64,000 bases of DNA. Source: Stictocephala bisonia (Eukaryota > Arthropoda > Insecta > Hemiptera > Membracidae). A model generated the notes under the pieces. It saw only the letters and a list, made by a program, of their open reading frames with translations, was not told the origin of the DNA and did not search any database. Positions 23,035 through 35,639 of this stretch are shown piece by piece (position 1 is the first letter of the stretch; each line of letters begins with the position of its first letter). The position numbers and the translations under genes are program-made. The stretch is taken from contig JAQJVL010000174.1 of the NCBI GenBank assembly GCA_035578905.1, positions 855,253 through 919,252 of the forward strand, read 5' to 3'.

Positions 23035-23500
23035 AGGCCCACTGTAGTTATGCGTGTTCAATGGTTGGGAGGGAGGCTGACTGTAGTTTGGTTTTGTTGT
23101 GTGATAGGGAAGACTGCCGTTCATGTGTGGGAGGGTGGGTGGGTCACTACCACCGTCCGTGTATGGGAGGGTGGGCGGGTCACTACCACCGTCCGTGTAT
23201 GGGAGGGTATGTGGGTCAGTACCACCATTAAGTTATGGCATTATTACAATACCATCAGTACCCACCCGCCCTCCCATATACGTACGGTGGTATTGAATCA
23301 CCCACCCTCCCATACACGTACGATGGTATTGACTCACCAGCCCTCCCATACACGTACGGTGATATTGACCAACCCGCCCTCCCATACACGTACGGTGGTA
23401 TTGACCCACCGCCCTCCCATACACGTACGGTGGTAAAAGCTGGCCTGTAACCCACCCGCCCACCCATACAGGTACAGTGATATTGACCATAACACCCGCC
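23035..23500. repeat. 36-bp minisatellite locus that changes orientation
   Basis: From about 23110 to 23225 the units read GGGTCACTACCACCGTCCGT and GTATGGGAGGGTGGGC, which is the minus-strand form. From about 23255 to 23485 they read in the plus form, GTACGGTGGTATTGACCCAC then CCGCCCTCCCATACAC. The switch point near 23226-23255 makes the locus a large imperfect palindrome. The long frames on both strands (146, 118 and 91 codons) result from the 36-bp period. Confidence 0.87.
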
Positions 23501-24234
23501 CATTTCCAAACCAGGACTTTTAAAGACCATTTTGGACTCTCTGAATGATAAAATCTACAAAATGTCTCCATAAAGTCTAGTTTATACAACCCCCTTTCGG
23601 TTTTGTGACCTATTTATTAGTATACACCCACCCCTAACAACAAACCGTCATACACGTATTCAACTCCCCATCTCCGTCAGCAGTAAATATGCTCTCAAAG
23701 GAATAGTCCGAAGGTCAATGATCGTGGGAGACAAACATGGTGATAACGTACCCAACTACGTATACGAAACTATTTCTTTCTTTTAAAGGGTCTGACTATC
23801 AAATGATATGAAGAGGTCGAGGAACCTCAGATAGGAGATAAACCTAATTTGTTAGTGGTGTTCAGGCGATCCTGGCTATCTCCTGACAATACTTATCCTT
23901 TTGGTTATCACTATCGTCAAACAAAACGCTGACGTGCCGACAAGGTCATTTACATAAGGTTGGTTGAATAACTTCAAGGAGAGCTTGTCGGCGTTACTTG
24001 TGGTAGTTGGTAAATCTGGTAAAAAAATAGTTGTATTAAATCGATTATGAAATAGACTTCTGAATTAAAAATAGTTGAGTAGAAACATTAAAATAGTTAG
24101 TGCTGTGTTAGTACTGTACATTATCAACAATAGCAGCATTTTGATTATTTATGTAGTACGAACACTTTTTACTATAAAGCAGTAAATTACATAAATTAAA
24201 AACATTTGTTTTATCCAAAATCCAGTGGATCACA

Positions 24235-24420
24235 GAAGTAACACCGATATTCCAGCTCCTAGGGTGAGGACGCTTGGAAGCAATTGCGATGTGAGCACCC
24301 TTCAGGTGTTTACGACTGCACGTCAGTGAGCTAATTTCCTCCTTTCTCACCCTCAGAGATGTAACGCCTTCCAGGGGGGAAGTGTCTTCCAAGATGAAAT
24401 GGGGAAGGAAGATGGAGAAT
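24235..24420. repeat. diverged dispersed repeat, copy 2 (pair with 17.5 kb)
   Basis: Shares the ordered blocks listed for 17500-17725 in the same orientation. The 94-codon minus frame at 24108-24392 covers it but has no recognisable motif and does not match the frame in copy 1, as expected for a non-coding repeat. Confidence 0.55.
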
Positions 24421-24424
24421 CGTG

Positions 24425-26225
24425 TATTATTACTACACTAATAAATCATTAAACTGTCATTAATGATATCCCAGAATGTGTTGGTGGATAATAGTAGTAG
24501 CTTTCCTCTAAAGGGGAAATTATTAATAACTACTGTGATAATATTATTAATAATAAATAAAAATATAAAAATATTATTTAAATTTTCAGCACAAGTTCAT
24601 CGCTGATGATTGCATACAATGAACATGGAGGGATTCAGATGTCTTGCTCGCTTACGTAGTCCTTCCTTTGGAAACTTACAATACTCGTAAAATAAAAGTG
24701 AAAACGAAAAAAACCTAATTACAAAGGCCCATGTCCTGTATATTTTTATACAATTTGTTGTTGCACCAATAATTTAACCCTAAATGATTTTTTTCAAGAC
24801 ACATTCTTTACTTTATTGGCACGTTTGGATATGGATGTAATCTCAGTATTTAGATTCAAATCATGTTCAGACATGTTCAAACGCTCAAAAAAGGTTAATT
24901 ATTTGAACTTCAGATATAGAACTAAGAGAATCACGTTAATCTCTTCTTCCTTTACTTTAAAGTAACTTTTTACTGCACATTTCTTGGAATACACGTTCGT
25001 CAAATGTAGATCTTTTATTCCAGAGACCTTCTATCATAAGCTCATGACATCCGGTTACACTTGTGAAAGAACTCAACACAATCACACGTCTGGTTAATAT
25101 CTGAATAACAATAACTGGGCGGAAACGGCCTCGGCGCTACAGGTGGGTCGTACAGGACAATAGGGATTTACGCACCTAACCGGGATCAGAGCTGACACTC
25201 TTGAAGTGATGACATTGAATGAGTCTTTGTAGCTTGATATTCAAACGTCCTTGGCAAAACAATGGCCGCCAGGGGAGCCAACAATTAAACCAATTGATGT
25301 TCAAGGTCGTCAGAGTCGCCCGGGGATCCTTACTTTGAGGTTATGTAACTGCGCGCCAAGCCTTACAGCTGTTTCAATGGTAATTCTAGTGTCGTTGACT
25401 GGTTTAATCAGCTGTCATCAGTGCTGCCAATATAAAATTTCCATTTCTTACAAATAAGGAATCACAAGTGTCAGGAAACTATTGTATTCCTCACTTATGA
25501 GACGTTTTTAAAGTGTTCCTCATAAAAATGGAAGACATTTCTTGGCGTTTTACTGCTTGTATTTAACTTTTTATGTTCCGCTAATTCTAAGGATCCTGTT
25601 CCAGTTTGCGCGTTGTAACGCTTTCGTTGGGTTATCGGACTTTCTACTTGTAACATTTTGTTTCCCGCAGTTTTACTTTTATGATAGTATTTTACAAATG
25701 TAAGTCAACAGAACATGTCATTATAATTTAAAACGTTTATTCCTTTTTTCACATCGATAAAAAAATTATATTAAACCATTTAGTCATTTCCCATATGTTT
25801 ATTTTGCTCTATGAGAAGTGAACTGGTTTAACATCAACGTGGACACCATAATGTGTTCAACCGCGAGGGTTTTAATTATTTATATATTATGTTTAGTACT
25901 GCATAATGACAAAGAAGGTTGTACAGTACTTCGTCGCTCTGATTTTCTGCCTCTTGCACTCTGATTTCATTTCCCTGTACGATTCTTGTTTTTATTTTCT
26001 TTCATTGTGTGGTTTTTTTCATAGTAACTCTAATCGAAAGTTATTCAACATTTTCTTGTTTTAAATATTGTCTAAAATCGTTTAATATTTATTTTATTTC
26101 ATTGCTATAATTCATCTAAATGTGTATTTTATTCAGTTTGCATTTTTTATTTAATCCTGACTAAGAGAAGTCCATTAGTTTTAGTATTAATTGTTCGTTG
26201 TGCTGTTTAAGATTGACTTTTTTAT
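24425..26225. other. unassigned stretch
   Basis: AT-rich except for about 25110-25430, which is near-balanced and contains a 68-codon frame without a known motif. I see no repeated blocks or RNA genes. Confidence 0.45.
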
Positions 26226-26455
26226 CATTTTTGTTTTTGAAATTTAAAAACTCCCTTCCATGCACAAGCCTTGGGGCTCATGTGGAAGGCACTCACATAT
26301 ATAAAAGTAACTATTTTATTTATGTACCTTTTGTCTAATCTTACTTATGATTTGATATATCAATGTATTTATTTCTTTGATGTAACTATTTAGTTTATGT
26401 AACCATATGCTTCGTGTATTTGAGTGAGTAAATAAATAAGAATATATTTTGATTC
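26225..26455 (+). mobile_element. possible 3' end of a non-LTR retrotransposon
   Basis: CTCCCTTCCATGCACAAGCC followed by TTGGGGCTCATGTGGAAGGC, then an AT-rich tail ending GTGAGTAAATAAATAAGAATA. Insect Jockey-like elements often end in a short phrase of this kind followed by (TAAA)n. No coding part is attached, so it would be a heavily 5'-truncated copy. This is recognition by style only. Confidence 0.35.
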
Positions 26456-26459
26456 GATT

Positions 26460-28610
26460 TATAATAACTAAGAAAAATATGAACATATCTGCCTGTGGAC
26501 CAAGCTAATAAAATGTTCCTAAAAATTAATAAATTGCTGTTGCCAATTCAAGTTGAATTTGGAGGTGAAGTTACATCTTTACTTTCATTGAATACTAAAC
26601 TGTTAGTTTTTATAGTATTGTAAATAACTTGATTTAAAATTACACGAATGTCTGCTGTAAAGATTCATAATAACAATAAGTTTACCTGGAGAATTACTAT
26701 ATGATAATGTGTACTTTAGTAACAATGCTTCAGTTCCCTCTCAGCAGTGACGTTGCAGAGCTTTTAACGCAGTGGTCTGTTCACCCTCGCTTCACCCCCT
26801 CAACTAAGTATCCGGCTTGTGTAAATGACAAGTCTTAGAGGGTACGCCGGCTCAGTGGGACTCCCCCTGTAATGGGTAATATCTCTTATTTATAGCTGGT
26901 TGCAACCACTTCTTCCTCGCGCCTTTTAACGGATTAAGTTTCTCAATGGTCGTTCTTTTCCGCAAAGAAACGAGACAAACTTTTTAAACTGGCTTTTGTT
27001 CTTATTACTATGTTTTTGTTCTTTCTTAACACACTTATGGAAACCGGGTACTTTTTAAGCTGAAAAACGATAATTTAAGCAAATTTTCTTAAAGTTTCCT
27101 TAAATTAACTTAATAGTGGATTAGGACTTATTTTAATTTTAACTTCTTCAGCTTATTTGATTTGGTAAACAGTTGTACTTAGTTTTTTGGTTACTTTGGT
27201 TAAAAAATTATTTTGGTATTTATGTAGTTTATGTACCTATTTATTTTGTTTTAAATTTAAGCGTTTTTTTGCCACTCTTGTTAGTGTAACTATTTTTTCC
27301 CATCTCGTCTTTTTTATTTATTGTGTTTTCTCGCTTTGCGTGGAGGTTAATGTATATTCTGCTGAATTATAAAAGTTAAAAAGTACATTTTATAAATTTT
27401 TTGACTTATTTCTTTGCCTTTAGCCTTGTATTTTTTATGCTCTATTATTTGTATTATAAAATAGTTAATTTATCTTGGAAAAAAGCAAATGGTAGAAGAA
27501 AAAGTTATTTCATAACAAGTAAAAAGTGCGAACAAATTAATTCTCCAGAAAAATTTAAATGAACATAATAACTCACTCACACTTATTTAAATACAAGTTT
27601 AATGTCTAACTTAATTTAGGTCAAATTATTTCAATATTTCTACTTTGAAGCTCAGTTAGGCGAATTAGTTAAATGAAGTGTCCAAACAGAGTCGCCTTAA
27701 TACGGGTCTGATCAATAACTTTTGGTATCTTTATTTGCAGTAGTATTTATTGCATATGATACTACTACTTGGATAACTGAACAGATTTTAAAATTCACTC
27801 CTAAATGTAATAGTACAGTACGACTTTTGTAAAGTAATTCCTTAAATGTACATAGTTTTCGAGTTTTTATTATAAACGTGTTATTATTACAGATAACGAA
27901 AGTGAAACGTCGTTGCACATGTTGCACATACTACTAAACACGTAAAGTAACTGATCAAAATTGTTCTTCGGAGGAACGCTAGATTTCAGAGCGTATTTTA
28001 AGAAATCTTCACTGGGCAACTTAGAGGGGGGGGGTGAATACACATGGTTCAGGAGTTAAATTGAATACCGGAACCCCCCTATTTCAATAAGTAATCCAAG
28101 GCCCTTCGTGGACAAATTTCAAATTTTGAAGCCTAGAAACGTGAATTAAGCCTTTATTTTGGTATTAAGATTTTTAACATACTATCATTTCTTAACGTAT
28201 TTGTAAGAATATTTTGTTGGGAAACCAAGCTTCTTTTTTATTTAATTTTTAATAAAAACTACTTAAGATACGAGTGTTTGAATTGTATTTTTACTGTGGT
28301 AGAACAAAATATTTAACGTAAATAATAAATTGAAGAGCGATTTTATTGTAGAACATTGTTTGCCACACCCACCTGCACGTTAAACACTCCACTACATTGA
28401 CTGCTAAAGTGCATACCACTACACTATATGTACCTGACCTTGATCACAATAAAGTGACTCATTAATTCTAACTTTAACGAATCCTTTGTTTGTACTTTTT
28501 AAAAAACTTAAAAGGTGTAATAATTTGCACAAGGTCAAATTTTCAATTTTAAAGAACATCACTAAAATTGATGAGTTTGTCCCTGAAAATTTGCTGGCAT
28601 CAGCTACCTC
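26460..28610. other. unassigned AT-rich stretch
   Basis: Strongly AT-rich with short frames only. A G-run of nine or more lies at about 28026-28035. No supportable feature. Confidence 0.5.
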
Positions 28611-28613
28611 CAC

Positions 28614-28656
28614 TGGGCGACAAAATCTTAGAAGTAGGCGACACTTGTGTCGCCCA
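28614..28656. other. compact GGCGACA hairpin
   Basis: GGCGACAC (28637-28644), two T, then GTGTCGCC (28647-28654) form a perfect 8-bp stem with a 2-nt loop. TGGGCGACA at 28614-28622 offers a competing partner for TGTCGCCCA at 28648-28656. GC-rich within an AT-rich setting. It could be a terminator-like or protein-binding palindrome, or a remnant of a transposon end. Confidence 0.4.
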
Positions 28657-28892
28657 GTTGACATGTTATTTTATGCACTGCAGATTTGACTTCTAGTCCC
28701 CCAATCTGCCTCAGGGATTTGTACACCCTCAACTATTACACACTTATGAATCATCCCGATCGTTCAACGTACTCTTAAGACATCGCTACCTTGCAAAACT
28801 TCTGCACCACCTTCAAGCCACTTTAAAAAGTAACATGCCACTAACGAAATGTCGAAAGGCCTTTGGTTTACCAAAAGGTAAATACTTCTTTG

Positions 28893-31340
28893 ACAAATAG
28901 GTGACTCCAATGGTGCTGTTTCACTAGAGTTCAATAACGAGATGTTGGTGAGACCTGTGGTTCACCAAGAGTGTGGAGACTTCTCTAATAGGTCACTCAA
29001 ATGGTGCTGTTTCACCAGAGTTCAATAACGAGATGTTGGTGAGACCTGTGGTTCACCAAGAGTGTGGAGACTTCCCTAATAGGTCACTCCAATGGTGCTG
29101 TTTCACCAGAGTTCAATAACGAGATGTTGGTGAGACCTGTGGTTCACCAAGAGTGTGGAGACTTCCCTAATAGGTCACTCAAATGGTGCTGTTTCACCAG
29201 AGTTCAATAACGAGATGTTGGTGAGACCTGTGGTTCACCAAGAGTGTGGAGACTTCCCTAATAGGTCACTCCAATGGTGCTGTTTCACCAGAGTTCAATA
29301 ACGAGATGTTGGTGAGACCTGTGGTTCACCAAGAGTGTGGAGATTTCCCTAATAGGTCACTCAAATGGTGCTGTTTCACCAGAGTTCAATAACGAGATGT
29401 TGGTGAGACCTGTGGTTCACCAAGAGTGTGGAGACTTCCCTAATAGGTCACTCAAATGGTGCTGTTTCACCAGATTTCAATAACGAGATGTTGGTGAGAC
29501 CTGTGGTTCACCAAGGGTGTGGAGACTTCTCTAATAGGTCACTCAAATGGTGCTGTTTCACCAGAGTTCAATAACGAGATGTTGGTGAGACCTGTGGTTC
29601 ACCAAGAGTGTGGAGACTTCCCTAATAGGTCACTCAAATGGTGCTGTTTTTCAATATTCACTAACGAGATATCAACGAGGCCTCTGGTTCACCAACAGGG
29701 TAGAGAGCTCCCTGACTAATAGGTCACTCCAATGGTGCTGTTGGACAATATTCAATAACGGGATATCGATGAGGCCTTTGGTTCACCAACAGGGTAGAGA
29801 GCTCCCTGACTAATAGGTCACTCCAATGGTGCTGTTTGACAATATTCAATAACGAGATATCGATGAGGCCTTTGGTTCACCAACAGGGTAGAGAGCTCCC
29901 TGACTAATAGGTCACTCCAATGGTGCTGTTTGACAATATTTAATAACGGGATATCGATGAGGCCTTTGGTTCACCAACAGGGTAGAGAGCTCCCTGACTA
30001 ATAGGTCACTCCAATGGTGCTGTTTGACAATATTCAATAACGAGATATCGATGAGGCCTTTGGTTCACCAACAGGGTAGAGAGCTCCCTGACTAATAGGT
30101 CACTCCAACGGTGCTGTTTGACAATATTCAATAACGGGATATCGATGAGGCCTCTGTTTCACCAACAGGGTAGAGAGCTCCCTGACTAATAGGTCACTCC
30201 AATGGTGATGTTTGACAATATTCAATAACGAGATATCGATGAGGCCTTTGGTTCATTAAGAAGGTAGAGAGCTCCCTGACTAATAGGTCACTCCAATGGT
30301 GCTGTTTGGCAATATTCAATAACGAGATATCGATGAGGCCTTTGGTTCATTAAGAAGGTAGAGAGCTCCCTGACTAATAGGTCACTCCAATGGTGCTGTT
30401 TGACAATATTCAATAACGAGATATCGATGAGGCCTTTGGTTCATTAAGAAGGTAGAGAGCTCCCTGACCAATAGGTCACTCCAATGGTGATGTTTGACAA
30501 AATTCACTAACGAGATATCGATGATGCCTTTGGTTCACCAACAGGGTAGAGAGCTCCCTGACTAATAGGTCACTCCAATGGTGCTGTTTGACAATATTCA
30601 ATAACGAGATATCGATGAGGCCTTTGGTTCACCAACAGGGTAGAGAGCTCCCTGACTAATAGGTCACTCCAATGGTGCTGTTTGACAATATTCAATAACG
30701 AGATATCGATGAGGCCTTTGGTTCACCAACAGGGTAGAGAGCTCCCTGACTAATAGGTCGCTCCAATGGTGCTGTTTGACAATATTCAATAACGAGATAT
30801 CGATGAGGCCTTTGGTTCACCAACAGGGTAGAGAGCTCCCTGACTAATAGGTCACTCCAATGGTGCTGTGTGACAATATTCAATAACGGGATATCGATGA
30901 GGCCTTTGTTTCACCAACAGGGTAGAGAGCTCCCTGACTAATAGGTCACTCCAATGGTGCTGTTTGACAATATTCAATAACGAGATATCGATGAGGCCTT
31001 TGGTTCACCGACAGGGTAGAGAGCTTCCTGACTAATAGGTCACTCCAATGGTGCTGTTTGACAATATTTACTAACGAGATATCGATGAGGCCTTTGGTTC
31101 ACCAACAGGGTAGAGAGCTCCCTGACTAATAGGTCACTCCAATGGTGCTGTTTGACAATATTCACTAACGAGATATCGACGAGGCCTTTGGTTCACCAAC
31201 AGGGTAGAGAGCTCCCTGACCAATACGAGTAGGTCAATCCAATGGTGCTGTTTCTACAATGTTCATTAACGAGTTGTTGTTGAGGTCTGCTGTTCACCAA
31301 GAGGGTAGAGACTTCCCTGACTAATGGGCCACTACATTGG
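28893..31340 (+). repeat. satellite-like array: 91-bp block followed by 94-bp block
   Basis: About 26 units all starting AATAGGTCACTCCAATGGTG. Units to about 29625 are 91 bp with TTTCACCAGAGTTCAATAACG and GATGTTGGTGAGACCTGTGG. From about 29720 they are 94 bp with TTTGACAATATTCAATAACG and GATATCGATGAGGCCTTTGG, and end GAGAGCTCCCTGAC. One hybrid unit at about 29626-29719 joins the two. The last unit (31224-31335) is diverged. Frames of 63-67 codons inside are array artefacts. Confidence 0.97.
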
Positions 31341-32485
31341 TGCTGTTTCCCTAATCAGCTTTCTGTCCCGTGGCAAACCAGTCAAATCGATTCCCTACTC
31401 CACTTTCAGGCCCTGCCGCGATTGCGGTCGGTCGGGCATTCCTAATTACAGACTCGTCCGCCATTACTCGGAAGCGTTCGGCTTTGTTCGTAACCATTCG
31501 ACAGTGCGGTTAGTGCAAAGTTGTAAGAATAGACAAGAACGGATTGATTGTACAGATTGATTGATCCTGTGAAGAACTGCAACACTGCAACCTCACGGGT
31601 GACTTACTTGTTTGATTTGTAATCGCCGATTCTTTCTTTACCTCTACACAATGCCCCATTCCCCAGTAAGATCTGTGATGCTAATAAAGAAGTTTCGTGT
31701 TCCAAGTTTTCATGGTAAAATTTATAAAAATGTAACACATTTTTTAGCAACAGTTACCATCTATATTGAAGTTCGTCCAGATAGTTTTGGTTTAATATAT
31801 TTATCGTATAATATTGGTTTGACATTGTTTTGTATACCAATAATATGGAATGAAAAATATGTACAGTATGATAATGTAATTTCCCTTATACCAGCACTCA
31901 ATATTTTCACAAATATTTAGTTAAAACATATTTCAATTGAAGTAATGACCATTAAATATATATTTCGCTGATAGTATGTAGTCAATTTTTTTTCGTATCA
32001 GAGAGTTTTTCAAAAATCTTAACTCTAATATATTTTAAAAGATTAAACCCAACCGTCTGTATTTCTTCTTCATGATTTAAGTTTTAATTACAGATTAGTA
32101 AGTGGTTAATCTTTGATTTTGAATAACCCTTACCTCGGAATCTTAACTTCTACATTATTTAAAGTGAGTTTTAAAAGGATCATCAGACAATATAACAGTC
32201 CTGATGTTTGGCATAAGGGTCAAATATATTACCACTAGCTTCAGAAGTTCTCAGCGCATTCTGTAGCAAAATTCAAATACTAAACTTAAGTTGTGAATAT
32301 GTCTTTTAACTTGGGCTAGGTAGGTGAAAAGATTCTGACGTTTAAACTGACTCGTTGTTAAATTATAATAGATTTTTTACGCTCTCTATTTTGTCAAAAA
32401 ATTATCACACATTTTTTCAGGAACAAATAGGCACGGTGAATGTGTAGGCACGGACCCTAACAACACAAACCACTAATCGATACTA
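31341..32485. other. unassigned stretch after the array; GC-balanced start
   Basis: 31345-31560 is near-balanced in GC and CpG-containing (GCCGCGATTGCGGTCGGTCGG), with a 78-codon plus frame; it may be a promoter or exon remnant. A 102-codon frame follows at 31612-31920 (TTG-initiated, AT-rich, hydrophobic, no motif). By composition a few frames of this size are expected by chance in 64 kb, so I do not call it. The rest is AT-rich. Confidence 0.4.
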
Positions 32486-32489
32486 AAGT

Positions 32490-32990
32490 TTTCCTTCTCG
32501 TTAGACACATTGATGAGAGATAGTGTTCTAACTCATCCAGTAGTAGATAACAGTTTTGAATACAACCCGTATCTGTGCCATGAAATGATAACAAATTCAA
32601 TTAATTAAACAGTTTATGATGTGACATTGCATATGAATTTCCGAAAGTCTAAGTTGCATTGTTCCCAAGTCATGAAACTGTACGGAGATATCGTAGAACA
32701 AAAGCCGTCAAACTTTGGTCACCTGCCCTAGAGTGACCTGCCTCGTCATTTCCTCAACTGTTAACAGCTGTTCTCTTTGTTTCTAAACATTTTTGATACT
32801 CTGTGTCACTTCATTTGCTGATTGTTTCTTCCAACTCGCTTGAGGCAACACTGTTTCCGTTCGTTATGTGATATATTCGATAGTTGATTTGTAGCCCACT
32901 ACTGCTTCGTGTTGAAGCTTCTCATGGGTCGTTAACCTCAAATTTTATGTCGAGAAACAAACTTATTTGTTATTTAATAATAGAATATGA
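32490..32990 (+). repeat. left arm of a long inverted repeat (pair with 36.5-37.05 kb)
   Basis: Matches the reverse complement of about 36536-37055 almost continuously from GTTTTGAATACAACCCGTAT (about 32553) to TTATTTAATAATAGAATATG (about 32988), with weaker similarity out to CGTTAGACACAT (about 32500). Differences are scattered substitutions and small indels. Non-coding. Either the long terminal inverted repeat of one 4.5-kb element or two opposite insertions of one dispersed element. Confidence 0.9.
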
Positions 32991-33224
32991 AGTGTATTTT
33001 AGTATTTTTATTTACAGGGTGTCTAAATAACTTAGGCAGATTTTAAACGGATTTAATTATTTGTAAAAAAATTCAGATATACTGTACGTATATGTGTTGT
33101 TTTGTAGTACAGTATAAACTTAAAATGTTCAAAATAATTACCTACAACTTATACTTATACCTCAACGTGATTTCGAAGAAATTTAACTTTTACCCTTGAT
33201 TATATTATTACTTACTTTCAAATA

Positions 33225-33390
33225 GATATCCAATGTAATAGGAATATTTCTGCCAATAATTTGGTTAGTTAGTGAGGCCTGCTACTACAACTGGCATTAC
33301 ATTAGCATGGGACTGCACTAGCGCTCCACTACTAGACTACAAAAACAGCTGATAATTTGAGACACAAAACTAACATTGGATGAGTGTGTT
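33225..33390 (+). repeat. short dispersed element, copy 1 of 4
   Basis: Contains AATTTGGTTAGTTAGTGAGGCC, CATTACATTAGCATGGGACT, CACTAGCGCTCCAC, AAAAACAGCTGATAATTTGAG and AACATTGGATG in order. The same order, same or inverted, is at 35200-35385 (inverted), 43055-43275 (inverted) and 47520-47745 (same). Size 170-220 bp, no frame: a MITE or SINE. No terminal inverted repeat was confirmed. Confidence 0.78.
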
Positions 33391-33394
33391 TATC

Positions 33395-35190
33395 AAATCA
33401 ATGCTTATACACGTTTTGCACTGATGTATGTTCTTGAAGAAAACAGTCACAGATTTGAAAACACTGACAGCTGATAATTTAAAACAGCTCTTTTTTATGA
33501 GATTAATATGGCTGAATTTTAACGAAATCCCTTTAGATACTGTACAATTAGTTTGACAATCTGTATTAGCGGGTTGTGGTAGATGTATTACAGTTAACGG
33601 TAAACATGTTTAACATTTTAAAATTTATAATACAAAACAACGAAAATGTTATGTATCTAAAGGTTTTCGTCAAACGAATATACATTTCGTCAAAATGCAA
33701 AATATATCCGTATTTTATTTAGGTACACCTGAACTGTAACTAATATTTTTAGCTACATATAAATAACGTACGTTTTGTCCGAATCTTTAAATGTAGGATT
33801 CAGTTTTAATTGTTTATTTTCCTTTATTTATTCAAAGCTAATGTAGTAAAATTTTTTTGGAGTAGATATAGCATGTTACTCTCCGTTCCTATTTGTCTCT
33901 TCCCACTTAACTCTCTCCAGTGTGTTTATTTTCCACTAGTTTAACATACCTTACGTTAGTCATAATGACCACTTATTCTGTTAAGGAACATTCTTCAGTT
34001 AGACACATATTATGCTTATAATACGTGGTTCAGAGTCCACGTTTATAGTTTAGTTTAATTGCCTGATTTGAGAAAGGGATTAATAAATTAGGCCCTCCCC
34101 TACAATATAACTGGCTCTTCATTAATATTTGTATGAGCCCGTTTAGTTAGTTGCACAGACTATACACGAGTATCATAATGTAACGCAAAACCTGTCAGAC
34201 GTGTACAATGTAAACGTTCGATAGTATTTCATCGCTAAAATATCGAATAGTTTAGTTGTAAGAGGTTAGATCTACGCTATACATCTTTATTTATTTATAT
34301 TTTTATCGTGTTACCTCGTTAAATACTGCATTCCAGTTCCATTTCAATCCAACCATCTTTTGTACACCATTTTTGTTATTGTCTTAAACGGAGTGCAAAC
34401 TCCAGTTTACTCTACGAGTTCTTCTTAGAAAGAGTCTAATTAACTCGGTGTTCGCGAGAAGTATTTTACTTAAATTCTGCGATAATCAGCTGGTGAAAGA
34501 AGCCAGCTGCGTTAATAATCCATTGTTGTTTTTACGACGTCGCACAAACAGCTGTGTTCCCGTCGTCTGCAGCAAGTTGCAGATGTGCAATTACACACAG
34601 CTGCAGAGGTGTCGGTGTTTCCCTCCTTGTGCACCACTTAAGTGGATAACAAGCAGTTATTTTGCTAAGTTAATCACCGACTAATTTTAAACGTAAACTT
34701 AGCGCTGGTTTAAATGCATTTAAATGAATCCTATCTGTAATGGATTACTGCGTTAGAAAAATTAATCTAAACGCTAATAAGAATGTTTCTGTTAAGGAAT
34801 GTTTACAATTGTAATCCATTAACTATAAACACTGTTATACAAGTTGTAAAACACTCTAGCGTCAGAGTGTCTAACTACAGTAATGCATGTAAACGCAATC
34901 AGCTGTTGTATACAAGTAACACCTGATAAATTAAACATACGCTTTTATCATTACTTGTTGCAGTGTTCGATTACAATTACGATGGAATATATGAATAATG
35001 ACAAAGAAATTATATAATTTAATTATTTAAATCTATTAATTTAAACTCGCTAGTCATCATTTCTAGAAGCGAAGTTATTTAAATGTAAACGGAAAATTCT
35101 TCTAAAAACGTTAACTGAGCCCGTGGACGTTCGAGAGAGTGGAAAAGATATAAAATATCACAATTTTGGTATATCCATTCATTTTATAAG
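33395..35190. other. unassigned stretch inside the long inverted repeat
   Basis: AT-rich. 34480-34660 is closer to balanced and holds a cluster of four CAGCTG sites (about 34487, 34502, 34548 and 34599), with a 78-codon frame of no recognised family. Nothing else stands out. Confidence 0.4.
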
Positions 35191-35199
35191 CACACATGT

Positions 35200-35385
35200 A
35201 GAACTCCCGTCCAATGTTAAATGTTTTACTCAAATTATCTGCTGTTTTGTGGTCTATTGTGTAGCGCTGGTGATCACATGTAAATGTAATGAAGTTTAAA
35301 ACAGCTGTGGTAGAAGACCTCACGAGCTAACCAAATTACTGGCACAAATATGATATATCTATTTGTGAGTAATAATTGAATGAAA
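35200..35385 (-). repeat. short dispersed element, copy 2 of 4 (inverted)
   Basis: Inverted relative to 33225-33390: CCAATGTTAAATGTTTTACTC, TGTGTAGCGCTGGTG, ATGTAAATGTAATGAAGTTTA, AACAGCTGTGG, CACGAGCTAACCAAATTACTGG. Together with copy 1 it forms a second, inner inverted pair inside the 32.5-37.05 kb structure. Confidence 0.78.
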
Positions 35386-35639
35386 GATATGACTAAATGG
35401 TAGGCAATTTTCGAATATAAATCTTGCAAGTGAAAGACGCATTTGCTCCCCTGACACTTTAGAGATGGATATTTGTGTATCAAGAAAAACATAAAATGAA
35501 TAAAGAATAAGGTTTAAGTTTTTCCTGGCGTCAAAAACAACGGATTTTACCAGATATATGGCAACTAACTGCTGTAGTGATTTTTGAAATCATCTGGTCC
35601 AGTAGAAGACCATAACGCCAATAAAAAAAAAAAAAAAAA

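Noticed and set aside
23006..23050. Hammerhead ribozyme core (CTGATGAG)
   Set aside because: The required GAAA box and flanking stems are not found at proper spacing.
31612..31920. 102-codon frame with a hydrophobic translation
   Set aside because: Begins with TTG, AT-rich, no motif. From approximate composition about four frames of 100 or more codons are expected by chance in the six frames of 64 kb.
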